A DNA stretch of 61,250 nt from Myxococcales bacterium. Lineage in GTDB: Bacteria > Myxococcota > UBA4151. The first letter of the stretch is position 1, and the number at the start of each line of letters is the position of its first letter. Below the pieces are notes generated by a model. That model did no database searches, was not told the DNA's origin, and worked only from the letters and a program-made list of their open reading frames with translations. The translations under genes were made by a program, and so were the position numbers. The stretch spans positions 1 through 61,250 of the forward strand of contig PBND01000047.1 of assembly GCA_002722845.1 (NCBI GenBank), in the 5' to 3' direction. Below are positions 1 through 9,659 of this stretch, one piece after another.

Positions 1-5
1 CCATC

Positions 6-743
6 ATGCGCAACCCGGCCTTCCGCAATCGCATGGAAGGTATGCTCGGGGGTCGCATCGTCCTCGACGGTCGCGCCGACGGTAAGATCACCGTGGTGAA
101 GAGCAAGCCGCAGCCCCTCGCCAACGGCGTGGCGCTGAATGCGGCCATGACCGCCGCCAACCCGCTGGCCGGTAGCCTCTACGGCAGCCTGGCCAAGATG
201 GATCAGGAGATCATGAATCTCGTCCGCTCTGCTGGCAAGAAGGCTACGCAGAGCTTGATGGGCCAGCAGACCAGCGGTCAGACCGATGTGGGCAAGCTGG
301 TGGGTCCCAACGCCCCTATCGAGGACGTGCTGGCGGCCTTCCTCTTCACGCAGATGCGTGATGCGGACAAGGAACTGAAGAGCCTCATGAACCAGTACGA
401 AGCCCTCAAGAAGAAGAAGAAGAAGGGTGGCCTCTTCGGTGGCATCAAGAACTTCTTCAAGGGTGTGGGCAAGAAGCTCATCAGCGGTGCTGGTGCAGCC
501 CTCGGCGGCATGATCGGTGGGCCCATCGGCTCCCGCATCGGTGGCGCCCTCGGTGGCGGCGTCGGTGACGCGGTCATGGGCGGTAACAAAGGTGGCAAGG
601 GTGACATTGACCACAGCCGCAGCGTCCTGAACTTCAAGATTCAGCAGGCGATGAACCGCCGCAAGGAGATCCACGACTTGATCTCCAACATGCTGAAGAC
701 CATGCACGACATGAGCATGACGTCGATCAGGAACATCCGCTAA
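6..743 (+). CDS. Glycine-zipper protein of unknown function, possibly 5'-truncated
   Basis: I do not recognise a family. The 245-residue product has an N-terminal half without obvious motifs, a run of six lysines near residue 135, then a glycine-rich stretch (about residues 142-200) with repeated GxxxG spacing (motifs GGMIGGPIG, GGALGGG) typical of glycine zippers that pack or insert into membranes. The C-terminus (about 205-245) is a charged, methionine-rich probable helix. There is no signal peptide. The frame is open to the window edge, so the ATG at 6 may be internal and the real start may lie upstream. A strong terminator follows the stop. A pore-forming or secreted-translocator role is imaginable but is speculation from composition only. 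Confidence 0.6.
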   Translation: MRNPAFRNRMEGMLGGRIVLDGRADGKITVVKSKPQPLANGVALNAAMTAANPLAGSLYGSLAKMDQEIMNLVRSAGKKATQSLMGQQTSGQTDVGKLVGPNAPIEDVLAAFLFTQMRDADKELKSLMNQYEALKKKKKKGGLFGGIKNFFKGVGKKLISGAGAALGGMIGGPIGSRIGGALGGGVGDAVMGGNKGGKGDIDHSRSVLNFKIQQAMNRRKEIHDLISNMLKTMHDMSMTSIRNIR

Positions 744-764
744 GCGAAACACGCTCAGCAAAGG

Positions 765-799
765 AAAGGGCCCCGGCTTCGGGGTCTTTTCTTTTTTTT
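765..799 (+). terminator. Rho-independent terminator
   Basis: A GC hairpin (CCCCG, loop GCTT, CGGGG, extended outward by G-C, G-T and A-T pairs) is followed by a tract of T broken by a single C. It lies 22 bases after the stop at 743 and should end transcription of the glycine-zipper gene. Confidence 0.9.
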
Positions 800-842
800 G
801 TTGGGCGAGGGCTGGAAGCATTCCTTTTCGCCAGCGCTGACC

Positions 843-860
843 TGGGCCAAAATTGGCCCA
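843..860. promoter_or_regulatory. Inverted repeat abutting the MATE start codon
   Basis: TGGGCCAA, two A, then TTGGCCCA: a perfect 8-bp inverted repeat whose last base is the A of the ATG at 860. No Shine-Dalgarno sequence is visible. It could be an operator or a hairpin that hides the start codon; either role is inferred from position only. Confidence 0.45.
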
Positions 861-2233
861 TGGTCGAGCAAGACAGACCGAGCCCCAGTGCCTCGTTCAT
901 CACGGGAAGCATTCTCGCGAGCACCGTGGGGCCTTTGATCTCACTGGTCGATACCGCTGTCGGCGCCCGCATCAGTTCGCAGGATCTCGCTGGCTTGGTG
1001 CTTGGCAGCGCGCTCGCCGGTGGGGTGGGCTGGGTGGTGATGCAACTCATCGGGGGGCTCCCAGGCGTCCTTGGTCGCCTCGAGGGTGCAAAACGGCGGG
1101 AAGACGTGGCCCGTCTCGGCGGCGAAGCGGTGCTCGCTGCAACCGCTATTGGACTGCTTCTCATCGTCCCGATCGTGGCCGGATTGGAGGGGATCTGTGG
1201 CTTCCTCGCCCAAAGTCGAGCCACCACTGAGGGCGCTGCCCATTACCTGGGGGTTCGCCTGCTCGGCTTGCCCCTCATCCTCGTCTTCCAAGTCCTCGTC
1301 GCCATCCACCGTAACGTGGAGAAGGATGCGTGGACGCCGCTGTGGGCCACCACCGCGATCCTGGTCGCCAATGCTGCGCTCGACCTGCTCTTCTGTCTCT
1401 ACCTCCCCTTGGGGCTCGGAGGGCTCGCCCTGGCCTCGGCACTGACCCCCCTTTTGGGGATCGTGATTTGCTGGCGCCATCTTCGGCGCCAAGGCCTCCT
1501 TGAGTTTCGGGGCCAATGGCATGCTATTCGTGATCAGCGCCTCTCCAGCGGGCTCAGCCTTTCCCTAAGTCTTGGTGGCGCGGCCCTGTTGCGGGGATGC
1601 CTCTTGAACATCACCCTGATCGTGACCAGTGTCATCGCCGAAGGCTTTGGAACGGAGGCATTGGGCGCCCATGGCCTGGCCCTGCAAATGTGGCTCCTCA
1701 TCGCCTTTAGCATCGATGGCTTTGCCCTCGCGGGCCAGGCCTATGGCAGCCATCTCTTGGGCAGCGGCGACCGGCAGGGCACCCGGCAACTCGCTTGGCG
1801 GCTCAACCGGCTTTGCCTCCTGGGTGCCGGGGGCCTCGGCATCGTCTTGTACTGGGCCTGGCCCTGGCTACCCGTGGCTTTTGGGCTCGATGGCAGTGCA
1901 CACCTCGCCTTTGCTGGGCTGGCCTTACCCCTCCTCGCCCAGATTCCCCTCGGCGTGGGAGCCTTTGTCAGCGATGGAATGCTACAGGGTGCTGGCGATC
2001 ACCGTTTTCTAACCTGGCAGATGGCAATTGCCAGTCTCCTAGGCTTTCCTCTCGCCCTCTATAGTCTGCCCTCGAGCCTTGCGAACCTCTGGTGGGCGGT
2101 GGCGCTTTGGCTCCTAATCCGAGCCGTCCTTGGCATGTACAGGCTAGCCGGCGACCACTGGCTCGACCTCAGCGAGCGGCAGATGGACACGGTGATGGGC
2201 GACCCAGGGCTTTCAATGGACGATCGTCATTAG
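860..2233 (+). CDS. MATE-family multidrug/sodium antiporter
   Basis: The 457-residue protein has about twelve hydrophobic segments and the general pattern of MATE (DinF/NorM) exporters: an early membrane segment with SLVDTAVGA, and a second half that repeats the first (segments from about residue 230). Family members expel cationic drugs or metabolites from the cytoplasm in exchange for Na+ or H+. Length is normal. The start at 860 gives a sensible N-terminus but has no ribosome binding site and sits inside an inverted repeat. The gene stands alone between a terminator and the convergent slipin gene, sharing its stop region with it (TTAG at 2230-2233). The substrate cannot be told. A sodium-coupled exporter would fit the nearby Na+-pumping NQR, but that is inference. 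Confidence 0.85.
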   Translation: MVEQDRPSPSASFITGSILASTVGPLISLVDTAVGARISSQDLAGLVLGSALAGGVGWVVMQLIGGLPGVLGRLEGAKRREDVARLGGEAVLAATAIGLLLIVPIVAGLEGICGFLAQSRATTEGAAHYLGVRLLGLPLILVFQVLVAIHRNVEKDAWTPLWATTAILVANAALDLLFCLYLPLGLGGLALASALTPLLGIVICWRHLRRQGLLEFRGQWHAIRDQRLSSGLSLSLSLGGAALLRGCLLNITLIVTSVIAEGFGTEALGAHGLALQMWLLIAFSIDGFALAGQAYGSHLLGSGDRQGTRQLAWRLNRLCLLGAGGLGIVLYWAWPWLPVAFGLDGSAHLAFAGLALPLLAQIPLGVGAFVSDGMLQGAGDHRFLTWQMAIASLLGFPLALYSLPSSLANLWWAVALWLLIRAVLGMYRLAGDHWLDLSERQMDTVMGDPGLSMDDRH

Positions 2234-2976
2234 CCCTTTTCGAGTAGCTTATTGAAAAGGTTGATCGGGATCGGGAACAAAGTCGTCGAGTTGTTCTCTG
2301 TGGCGATCTCGCTCAAAGTTTGTAGGTAGCGCAGCTGGATCGTGATCGGATTCGATGCCATTTGATCTGCAGCCTCACTCAGAAGCGCTGCTGCCTGTTG
2401 CTCGCCCTTCGCGTGAATGACCTTCGCTCGCCGCTCACGCTCAGCTTCGGCTTGCTTGGCCATCGCCCGCTGCATCTCTTGGGGAAGATCGATTTGCTTC
2501 ACCTCCACCAGCGTCACTTTCACCCCCCAGGGGTCCGTGGCCCGATCCAAGATGCCCTGAATCGATTCGTTGAGGTCATCCCTTTCCGTAAGAAGGAAAT
2601 CCAACTCCTGCTGACCGCAAACGGAGCGGAGCGTGGTCTGGGCCAACTGGTTTGTGGCGTAGAGGTAGTTCTCCACCTCTAGAACAGCCTTACGGGAATC
2701 GACCACCTGGAAGTAGACCACAGCGTTAACCTTCACCGAGACGTTGTCCCGCGTGATCACATCCTGAGGCGGAACATCCATGGTGACGACGCGAAGGTCG
2801 ATCTTCAACATCTGGTCGATCCCGAAGGGGATGATCAAGTTGAGGCCTGGCTCCCGGACCACGGGCATGCATTTACCCAGGCGAAACACCACCCCACGTT
2901 CGTACTCTTGTAACACACGCACCCCACTCAGCAGGGCGAGAACGACGATGGCGAGAACAACATAAACAGGAACCAT
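2230..2976 (-). CDS. Slipin / stomatin-like SPFH membrane protein
   Basis: One N-terminal membrane segment (residues 4-20) is followed by an SPFH/band-7 domain (about 25-185) with the typical [11 protein letters not shown] start and the NAVVYFQV strand, then a short charged helix rich in [12 protein letters not shown] that drives oligomerisation. The 248-residue length suits bacterial slipins. These proteins form rings in the inner membrane and in many bacteria and archaea are encoded with an NfeD serine protease that cleaves the stomatin C-terminus. Here the nfeD-type gene lies immediately upstream (12 bases apart), so the two form that classic operon. Only the precise physiological role (membrane microdomains, stress) is uncertain. 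Confidence 0.92.
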   Translation of the reverse strand: MVPVYVVLAIVVLALLSGVRVLQEYERGVVFRLGKCMPVVREPGLNLIIPFGIDQMLKIDLRVVTMDVPPQDVITRDNVSVKVNAVVYFQVVDSRKAVLEVENYLYATNQLAQTTLRSVCGQQELDFLLTERDDLNESIQGILDRATDPWGVKVTLVEVKQIDLPQEMQRAMAKQAEAERERRAKVIHAKGEQQAAALLSEAADQMASNPITIQLRYLQTLSEIATENNSTTLFPIPINLFNKLLEKG

Positions 2977-2988
2977 GATGGCTCTCCC

Positions 2989-4533
2989 TTAAGATTCGGT
3001 TTCGGATTCGGTTTCGGTATTGGACTCGTCGAGCGGCGATGCAAGAGCTTCCTCTTCGGCGCCCTCCGTTTCTGCCGGCGACCCTTCGATCGGCTGAACT
3101 CGTGCCGTCAACCCATCCATCTCTACGACGCGGACCTGACTTCCAGCCGGGGCTGGTAAATCGCTCACCGCATTCCAAAAGGTTCCCTGCATGATCACCT
3201 TGCCCTCACCGCCCGCCGGGATGGCCCGGTACACGTCCACAACAAGGCCTGCCATGGCCTCCCGCCCCGAGAGAGGTGCTTGGCGGAAGCTACGCATCAG
3301 CAAAGTGCCAATAGACACCGCAAGGAGGGTAAATCCGGCGGCAGCCCCCCAAATCAACCCATGATCCACGCGGAAGTCGGAGCCGGGCACGTCGAACAAC
3401 AAGTAGGAACCAGAAACGAGACAGAAAACGCCCAAAGCCGTCAGCGCGCCAAAGCTCGTTACGTAGATCTCGGCGACAAAACAGACGCAAGCCAGCACGA
3501 TCAAGAGCACAGCAAACCAGTTCACCGGCATCACCTGCACCCCCAGAACAAGGGCCAGGCAAACGGCCCCCACCACGCCGGGAATGATCAGTCCGGGGAC
3601 CTTGAACTCGAGAAAGATCCCAAACATGCCCACCAGAAACAGGATGTAGGCCAGATTAGGATTGGCGAGAAACTGCACGAGCTTCTGGGCGCCCGTCATC
3701 TCGATGGTTTCAACGGGCACGCCCTTGGTGACCAGCCGATAGCGCTCCCCTTCGACCTCCACCACTCGACCGTGAAGTTGTTGCATTAATTGGGTTTCAC
3801 TGGACACGACCAGGTCGATGACCGCTAACTTTTCAGCCTCTGTTTCGGGAATCGAATCACTGCTCCGGACCGCCTGATCGGCCCAGGCCGCATTCCGCCC
3901 CCGCAAGGTTGCGATGGATCGAGCCCACGCAGCGGTATCATTGGTCACCTTCCGGTCCATCTCCCCTTCGATGTCGCCACCCATGCCCGAGACCGGATGG
4001 GCCGCCCCGATATTTGTCCCAGGGGCCATGGCGGCGACATGGGCTGCAACGGTGATAAAAACGCCAGCTGATCCAGCCCGGGCCCCACCGGGTCCCACCC
4101 AAACGATGATGGGAACCGGGCTAGCAAGAAAGGCCGACACCATCTCTCGAGTGGCTTGAAGCAGGCCGCCGGGGGTATCGAGGACGATGACCAGCGCTTC
4201 AGCACGCCGCTCTTTGGCCTTCTGAATCCCCTGAAGAACATATTCGCTGGTGCTCTGAGTGATCCCACCCTTCAACTCCAGTCGATAAATGGAGCCTCGG
4301 GCCTCATCCCGTTGGGGGAGGGCCCCATCGGTAGCGGCCCAAGACGCCTGCTTCTCCCGGGCCGCCTCGGCCCCGGCCGCTAACTTCTTTTGCAATTCCT
4401 CTGGGCTGAGCTCGGGCCGCTTCTTTTGTTCGCTGGGGGCTTTGGGGGGCTGCGCCGGCGGTTGTCCAGGCAGAGAAAATGCGTAGACCGGCCCGGCTAG
4501 AAACAAAGTCAGCATCATCAACAAGCGAGCCAT
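2989..4533 (-). CDS. NfeD-family membrane-bound serine protease (long form)
   Basis: A signal peptide (residues 1-18) leads into a ClpP-like protease domain (about 60-270), a block of membrane segments (about 290-400) and a C-terminal NfeD OB-fold (about 420-490), ending in a Glu/Thr/Ser-rich tail. The nucleophile is expected at the Ser of ARAGSAGVFI and the general-base Lys in RKVTNDTAAW, matching the Ser-Lys dyad of the archaeal homologue PH1510. At 514 residues it is the long, protease-containing class rather than the short NfeD. It is cotranscribed with the slipin, its usual substrate. A proline-rich stretch separates the signal peptide from the protease. Confidence 0.92.
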   Translation of the reverse strand: MARLLMMLTLFLAGPVYAFSLPGQPPAQPPKAPSEQKKRPELSPEELQKKLAAGAEAAREKQASWAATDGALPQRDEARGSIYRLELKGGITQSTSEYVLQGIQKAKERRAEALVIVLDTPGGLLQATREMVSAFLASPVPIIVWVGPGGARAGSAGVFITVAAHVAAMAPGTNIGAAHPVSGMGGDIEGEMDRKVTNDTAAWARSIATLRGRNAAWADQAVRSSDSIPETEAEKLAVIDLVVSSETQLMQQLHGRVVEVEGERYRLVTKGVPVETIEMTGAQKLVQFLANPNLAYILFLVGMFGIFLEFKVPGLIIPGVVGAVCLALVLGVQVMPVNWFAVLLIVLACVCFVAEIYVTSFGALTALGVFCLVSGSYLLFDVPGSDFRVDHGLIWGAAAGFTLLAVSIGTLLMRSFRQAPLSGREAMAGLVVDVYRAIPAGGEGKVIMQGTFWNAVSDLPAPAGSQVRVVEMDGLTARVQPIEGSPAETEGAEEEALASPLDESNTETESETES

Positions 4534-4633
4534 CGACTTTCCTCAGGGGGGTTCAACCAGAAAACTGAGCCTGGGTGAAGCGACTGCGAGAAGCTCTTGC
4601 CATGAACGACCCCCTTCGGAGACCCTCATTCCA

Positions 4634-5455
4634 ATGCTACCTTCCCATCTTGAGCAATTTCTCAACGACAGTCTGGGCCCTTTTCGCCAGATGCCCCTCC
4701 CCGGCGGAGACATCAACCAGGCCATGCGTCTAGAATCCGCCCGTGGTCACTATTTCCTCAAGTTCCACAACCGACCGCCGGAACAAATGTTCCAGCGGGA
4801 GGCAGAGGGCCTGGAAGCCATCGCAGGAATTAACCCCGGTTTGGTCCCGACAGTGGAGGCTGTTCACCCCCAAGGCCTTGTGCTGGAGTGGCTCGATCTC
4901 GGGCCAGGGCCAGTGGGAGGCGCCTGCGGTCGGGCCCTGGCGGAAGTCCACCGAAGTCCGGCCCCCCGTTGGGGTGGCCAGGCCGACAACTTCCTCGGAA
5001 CGCTGCGCCAGCGGCAGCCGGCCTGTACGAGTTGGGCCGAGCTCTATGGTGAATACCGCTTGTTGCCCCTTGCGCCGGGCTGTCCACCGACCTTGCGATC
5101 GGCCATCGAGCGACTCATTCCCCGACTTGGAGAACTTCTAGACGACCGAGACCCCCCAAGTCACCTCCACGGCGACCTCTGGGCCGGGAACGCTGGCCAG
5201 CGACGGAATGGCCGGCCCGTTCTTTATGACCCGGCCTATGCAACGGGCCACCGAGAACTCGATCTAGCCATGAGTCTACTGTTCGGCGGGTTTTCTCCCT
5301 CCTTCTATTCGGAGTACGAGGCCTGCTTTGCCTTGCAGCCCGGGTGGCGTGACCGTGTTCGCCTCCATCAACTCTATTTTGTGCTGGCCCATTTCAAACT
5401 CTTCGGCTCCCCCTACGACGTCCAGGCCTTCGAGGTGGCAAGCCACTACCTCTAG
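4634..5455 (+). CDS. Fructosamine/ketosamine kinase family protein
   Basis: The 273-residue protein matches bacterial fructosamine-3-kinase-like proteins, members of the aminoglycoside-phosphotransferase fold. Visible landmarks are the ATP-lobe segment GGDINQAMRLE, a lysine in HYFLKF, the catalytic HGDLWAGN (about residue 178) and the metal-binding DPAYATGHRELDLAM. Such enzymes phosphorylate sugar adducts on lysines of glycated proteins or free ribulosamines so that they decay. It begins divergently from nfeD with a 100-base gap holding both promoters. The ATG at 4634 has a GGAG 12 bases upstream, a long spacing. Substrate is inferred from the family only. Confidence 0.88.
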   Translation: MLPSHLEQFLNDSLGPFRQMPLPGGDINQAMRLESARGHYFLKFHNRPPEQMFQREAEGLEAIAGINPGLVPTVEAVHPQGLVLEWLDLGPGPVGGACGRALAEVHRSPAPRWGGQADNFLGTLRQRQPACTSWAELYGEYRLLPLAPGCPPTLRSAIERLIPRLGELLDDRDPPSHLHGDLWAGNAGQRRNGRPVLYDPAYATGHRELDLAMSLLFGGFSPSFYSEYEACFALQPGWRDRVRLHQLYFVLAHFKLFGSPYDVQAFEVASHYL

Positions 5456-5486
5456 GGAAGATGGCGTCCCAAAGGGCTCCTCTTGA

Positions 5487-5505
5487 TCCCCCCCTACGGG
5501 GGGGA
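5487..5505. repeat. Perfect C7/G7 hairpin upstream of nqrA
   Basis: T followed by seven C, the loop TAC, then seven G and A: an eight-pair stem with a three-base loop in the 129-base gap between the kinase gene and nqrA. There is no T tract, so it is not a standard terminator. It lies about 80 bases before the nqrA ATG, where a leader hairpin could affect expression or stability of the nqr message. Confidence 0.5.
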
Positions 5506-5584
5506 CGAGACTTGCTCAAAGTCATGGATACGTTTAAGGCGGGGCGCCGCCGGCGTGGCTCGGCGAACTGGTTGGAGTTTTTCC

Positions 5585-6940
5585 ATGAGCGATATTCGCT
5601 TTCAAAAGGGCCTCAATATTCCGATGGAGGGTCGTCCCGATCCTCACGTGGTGGATGTTGATGCCCCCTCTCGGGTCGCCTTGTGCCCCCCGGATTACCC
5701 TGATTTGAAGTTCCGCCTTGTGGTTGAGCAAGGTGAGACCGTCGCCGCTGGGCAGCCGGTCCTTCAAGCTAAACAATACCCCGAGATCAAGCTGGTCAGC
5801 CCAACGGCCGGACAGGTTGCCGAGATCAACCGGGGTGCGCGACGGGCGCTCCTGAGCGTGGTGATCGAAAAGACAGACGGCGGTGAAGCGGTTCAAGGCC
5901 TCGCCTTCTCCGCTGACCGCTTGGCAAATGAGTCCGGTGACGTCATCAAGTCGGCAATTCTTGCCGGCGGTCTCTGGCCGCTGATCCGGTCGAAGCCCCT
6001 GGCCCGCACGGCAGTCCCCTCCGATCAACCGGCCGCCATCTTGGTCAGTTGCATGGAGACGGGACCGCTCCAAGCGCAGCCCGGCGTGATTCTGCAAAAC
6101 AAGACGGAAGAACTCGCTTTGGGGCTCCAAGCCCTCAGCCGCCTGACAGCGGGTAGTGTCCATGTGACCTTCCCCAAGGGCAGTGCGCAGCCTTCCCTGC
6201 CAGAGGGCGGCCGGTTCGAGTTGCATACCTTCTCGGGGCCCCACCCGGCCGGCGATGCTGAAACCCAGATCAACTTCTGTTGCCCCCCAGGCCCAGGCCA
6301 GAAGGTATGGTACCTTCGGGCCTCGGATGCAGCGCTGATTGGCGAATTACTCAAGACAGGCCTCACCCCAACGCACCGCACGGTTGCGATCGTCGGAACG
6401 GGAATTGCGAAGCCTGCCTACTATCGCTGCCTGGCCGGGGCTCCCCTGAGTCATCTGATTCAGGCCGCCGGCAGCACGACCCGCCCCGTGCGCCCCATCG
6501 GTGGTAGCGTCTTTACCGGTCGGACGCTCGATCTCGATGGATTCATGAGCGGGCCAGCCAACACCCTGTTGCTGCTCCCCGACGATGTCCAACGCAAATT
6601 CATGGGCTGGACCTATCCAGGTATCTCGGCCTTCAGTATCCACCGGCTCTTTGTCAGCAAGCTCGTGCCCTTCAACCGCTATGATCTCGATACATCGATC
6701 AACGGTGGCTTCCGGGCCATGGTCCCCATCGGCTCCTATGAAAAGGTCGTTAACTCGGACATCGAGCCTGTCTTCCTACTCCGGGCCATCCTGGCAGAAG
6801 ACATTGAAGAGATGGTGAACTTAGGCCTCTTGGAGATTTCCCAAGAGGAAGCTGCACTGTGTACCTTCGTCTGTCCCTCGAAGCTCAACTTCTCGGAAGC
6901 GCTACAGCAAGGCTGGGCCCAATACGAGCGGGAGTTCTGA
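5585..6940 (+). CDS. nqrA: Na+-translocating NADH:quinone reductase subunit A
   Basis: First gene of a complete nqrABCDEF operon. NQR oxidises NADH, reduces ubiquinone or menaquinone and pumps Na+ out of the cell. NqrA is the cytoplasmic-side subunit without redox cofactor that lies close to the quinone site. The 451-residue product starts with the family signature IRFQKGLNIPMEG and a lipoyl-like barrel (GETVAAGQPVLQAKQYPEIK), and has the normal length. The ATG at 5585 is chosen because GGAG stands seven bases upstream and because the conserved N-terminus begins here; an in-frame TTG at 5483 would add 34 residues unlike the family. nqrB follows one base after the stop. Confidence 0.96.
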   Translation: MSDIRFQKGLNIPMEGRPDPHVVDVDAPSRVALCPPDYPDLKFRLVVEQGETVAAGQPVLQAKQYPEIKLVSPTAGQVAEINRGARRALLSVVIEKTDGGEAVQGLAFSADRLANESGDVIKSAILAGGLWPLIRSKPLARTAVPSDQPAAILVSCMETGPLQAQPGVILQNKTEELALGLQALSRLTAGSVHVTFPKGSAQPSLPEGGRFELHTFSGPHPAGDAETQINFCCPPGPGQKVWYLRASDAALIGELLKTGLTPTHRTVAIVGTGIAKPAYYRCLAGAPLSHLIQAAGSTTRPVRPIGGSVFTGRTLDLDGFMSGPANTLLLLPDDVQRKFMGWTYPGISAFSIHRLFVSKLVPFNRYDLDTSINGGFRAMVPIGSYEKVVNSDIEPVFLLRAILAEDIEEMVNLGLLEISQEEAALCTFVCPSKLNFSEALQQGWAQYEREF

Positions 6941-6941
6941 G

Positions 6942-8192
6942 ATGATCAATAAGCTCCTCCATATCGTCGAACGGGTCGAAGAGAAATTCAAACCCGGCCA
7001 GCCTCTCGAGAAGCTCTACCCGCTGTTTGAGATGCATGAGACCATCCTGTTCACCAGTTCCACCCGGACCCCAAGTCATGCGGGCCCCCATAGTCGGGAC
7101 GCGCTGGACTCGAAACGGCTGATGTTCACGGTCGTGATCGCCCTGCAACCCTGCTTGTTGTTCGGCATCTTCAACACCGGTGCCCAAGCCTTGGCGGCGG
7201 AAGGCGTGAACTACAACGTCCTCGAAGCGATGCTGCGCGGCCTGTTCCACGTGCTGCCCATCATCGCGACGACCTTCATTGTCGGCGGACTTTGGGAAGT
7301 GCTCTTTGCCGTCGTCCGCAAACATGAGGTCAATGAGGGCTTCCTGGTCACAGGCATGCTCTTCCCCTTGATCCTGCCAGCGACCATTCCCCTCTGGCAG
7401 GTGGCCATGGGCATTTCCTTTGGCGTGGTCATCGGCAAAGAGGTCTTCGGTGGTACGGGGATGAACATCCTCAATCCAGCCCTCACCGCCCGGGCTTTTG
7501 TCTTCTTTACCTACCCAGCGAGTATCTCCGGAGACTTGGTCTGGAATGCGGCCAACCGCCTCCCCGACTTCGCCAAGGGTTTCATCCCCCATGGGGACAA
7601 GCTCGTTGACGGCTACTCAGGCGCAACGCCCTTAGCAGCAGCCTTTAATGCGCCGCCTGGGCCTGGCTCAGCAGTGGATGCCCTGAACAACTTTAGCAGC
7701 GCCGGTGTCAGCTACGAATGGTCCAGCATGTTCTTGGGCACGATCCCCGGCTCCATCGGTGAGACGAGCGTCTTGGCCTGCATCCTGGGCCTGGTGATCC
7801 TTCTGGTTGCCGGGATCGCATCCTGGCGCATCATGATCGGTTGCGTCATCGGCTTGGTCGTGATGGCCGGGCTGCTCAATGTGCTCGCCGGTCCTGAGAA
7901 CAACCCGATGCTGCATCTGCCCGCCAGCTTCCACCTGGTGATGGGTGGCTTCGCCTTTGGCACAGTCTTCATGGCCACCGATCCAGTGAGTGCAGCGATT
8001 ACCGCGAAGGGCAAATGGGCTTACGGTATCTGTATCGGCGCCTTGGCGGTTCTTATTCGCTGCGTAAATCCAGCCTATCCAGAGGGGATGATGCTCGCGA
8101 TTCTATTCATGAACGTGTTCGCCCCCTTCCTTGATCACCTCGTGGTCCAAGAAAACGTGAAGCGCCGCAAAGAGCGGCTCGCTGCGGCTTAG
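6942..8192 (+). CDS. nqrB: Na+-NQR subunit B, covalent FMN protein
   Basis: Large membrane subunit (416 residues, about ten membrane segments) that carries covalent FMN and riboflavin and forms part of the sodium path. The FMN attachment motif SGAT is present at residues 226-229 within DGYSGATPLAAA, with Thr229 as the expected phosphoester site (Thr236 in Vibrio). ApbE, encoded at 17080, should attach the flavin. The cytoplasmic N-terminus begins with the usual amphipathic segment before the first membrane helix at about residue 60. It starts one base after nqrA, whose terminal codons supply the GGGAG ribosome binding site. Confidence 0.97.
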   Translation: MINKLLHIVERVEEKFKPGQPLEKLYPLFEMHETILFTSSTRTPSHAGPHSRDALDSKRLMFTVVIALQPCLLFGIFNTGAQALAAEGVNYNVLEAMLRGLFHVLPIIATTFIVGGLWEVLFAVVRKHEVNEGFLVTGMLFPLILPATIPLWQVAMGISFGVVIGKEVFGGTGMNILNPALTARAFVFFTYPASISGDLVWNAANRLPDFAKGFIPHGDKLVDGYSGATPLAAAFNAPPGPGSAVDALNNFSSAGVSYEWSSMFLGTIPGSIGETSVLACILGLVILLVAGIASWRIMIGCVIGLVVMAGLLNVLAGPENNPMLHLPASFHLVMGGFAFGTVFMATDPVSAAITAKGKWAYGICIGALAVLIRCVNPAYPEGMMLAILFMNVFAPFLDHLVVQENVKRRKERLAAA

Positions 8193-8201
8193 GAGTCCAT
8201 C

Positions 8202-9005
8202 ATGCAAGACTTCAGCAACAAGTATGTGATCGGCTTCGCCGTCGCGATTTGTATCGCCTGCTCTCTTCTCATCGCAGGCACCGCCTTAAGCCTCAAGGAT
8301 GTGCAGGACAAAAACGCCGAGGTGGACATGAAGCTCAACGTCCTCAAGGCCGCCGGCATCGTCAAAGCCGGTGACAGCCTCAACCAAGATGAGGTGCTGA
8401 GTGCGTTTGAGGAGAAAGTGACCGCCCAGGTCGTCGATATCGTCACCGGTGATGTGATGGCGGACCAAAAGGTGGCCAGTCTTTCCAAGGCTGCCCTCAC
8501 CGCCGACATCTACAAGTTGAAGACGGACCCGAACCTGCGGCCCATTTACTTGGTGGGACCAGAAAAGGACCGCACGACGATCATTCCGATCGCCGGCAAA
8601 GGTCTCTGGGGCACGGTCTATGGCTTCCTGGCCCTGGCTCCGGACTTCAAGACGGTACGCAACATCACCTTCCGAGCGCCCAAAGAAACGCCTGGCCTGG
8701 GTGCCGAATGCGAAAAGCCTGCCTATCGGGAATTGTTTGTGAATAAGCTGGTCCTTGACCAAACCGGCGAGCCTGCCTTCCAGGTGGCTCGAGGCTCGGC
8801 AAGCCCGATGAGCTGCACTCAGGTTCCCGGTGTTGAGCACTGCGTTGACGGAATGAGCGGTGCGACACTGACTGGCAATGGAATTTCAGAGATGATCACT
8901 CGGGCCCTCGGCGGGGCAGAGAGTGAGCTTTATGTAGACAAGTACGGCGAAGCAAAGGGTGGCTATGGCGCCTACTTTGCGAAGAACCGACAGGGAGGGA
9001 GCTGA
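8202..9005 (+). CDS. nqrC: Na+-NQR subunit C, covalent FMN protein
   Basis: NqrC has one N-terminal membrane helix (about residues 9-28) and a periplasmic FMN-binding domain. The second covalent FMN of the complex is bound through the motif SGATL; here [12 protein letters not shown] gives Thr222 as the attachment residue. At 267 residues it has normal length. It takes electrons from the NqrD/NqrE iron centre and passes them to the FMN of NqrB. GGAG precedes the ATG by seven bases, nine bases after nqrB. Maturation depends on the ApbE flavin transferase, which is present in this window at 17080-18126. Confidence 0.96.
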   Translation: MQDFSNKYVIGFAVAICIACSLLIAGTALSLKDVQDKNAEVDMKLNVLKAAGIVKAGDSLNQDEVLSAFEEKVTAQVVDIVTGDVMADQKVASLSKAALTADIYKLKTDPNLRPIYLVGPEKDRTTIIPIAGKGLWGTVYGFLALAPDFKTVRNITFRAPKETPGLGAECEKPAYRELFVNKLVLDQTGEPAFQVARGSASPMSCTQVPGVEHCVDGMSGATLTGNGISEMITRALGGAESELYVDKYGEAKGGYGAYFAKNRQGGS

Positions 9006-9007
9006 GC

Positions 9008-9658
9008 ATGACCAGCAATCCAACACCTCTTTTCGGCAAACGGGAACGGGCAGCTGTCAAAGACCCGCTGATGGACAACAACCCCATCACCATCCAAGTT
9101 CTGGGCATCTGTTCAGCCTTGGCTGTGACGGTGAAGCTGGACACGGCACTCACGATGAGCGTCGCCCTCTTGGCCGTGCTTGCAACCTCCAACACCGTGA
9201 TCTCCATCCTCCGGAACAAGATTCCCGGAAAGATTCGTGTGGTGGTTCAGTTATCGATCATCGCAACCTTGGTGATCGTGGTGGACCAAGTTCTAAAGGC
9301 CTACCTCTTCGAGATCTCCAAGCAACTGTCGGTCTTCGTTGGGCTGATCATTACCAACTGCATCGTCCTCGGTCGGGCAGAAGCTTACGCCATGGCGAAT
9401 CCCCCCTGGCCCAGCTTTCTCGACGGACTTGGCAATGCCTTGGGTTACGGTGCCATCTTGATGATGGTCGCTTTCTTCCGTGAAGTCTTCGGTAGCGGCA
9501 CCGTGTTCGGTCTGAGCGTTGTGCCGGCCAGTTGGTACGTGAGCAATGGTGGCTGGTACGAGAACATGGGCTTGATGGTTCTCCCGCCGGGGGCCTTTGT
9601 GATTCTGGGTCTCCTGATTTGGGCCCAGCGCGCTTACAGCGGCTACAAGGAGGCTTGA
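9008..9658 (+). CDS. nqrD: Na+-NQR subunit D
   Basis: One of the two homologous membrane subunits (NqrD/NqrE, related to RnfE/RnfA) that fold as inverted repeats and hold an iron-sulfur centre between them in the middle of the membrane. The 216-residue protein has about six membrane segments. It carries a conserved cysteine in the [14 protein letters not shown] motif and another in [12 protein letters not shown], the two half-helix positions that supply iron ligands in the family. It starts two bases after nqrC with GGGAG upstream. NqrM (18178) is the assembly factor for this iron site. Confidence 0.96.
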   Translation: MTSNPTPLFGKRERAAVKDPLMDNNPITIQVLGICSALAVTVKLDTALTMSVALLAVLATSNTVISILRNKIPGKIRVVVQLSIIATLVIVVDQVLKAYLFEISKQLSVFVGLIITNCIVLGRAEAYAMANPPWPSFLDGLGNALGYGAILMMVAFFREVFGSGTVFGLSVVPASWYVSNGGWYENMGLMVLPPGAFVILGLLIWAQRAYSGYKEA

Positions 9659-9659
9659 G

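Noticed and set aside
5483-5584. Extended nqrA start (TTG at 5483)
   Set aside because: Adds 34 residues unlike the family, while ATG 5585 has GGAG and the conserved NqrA N-terminus.
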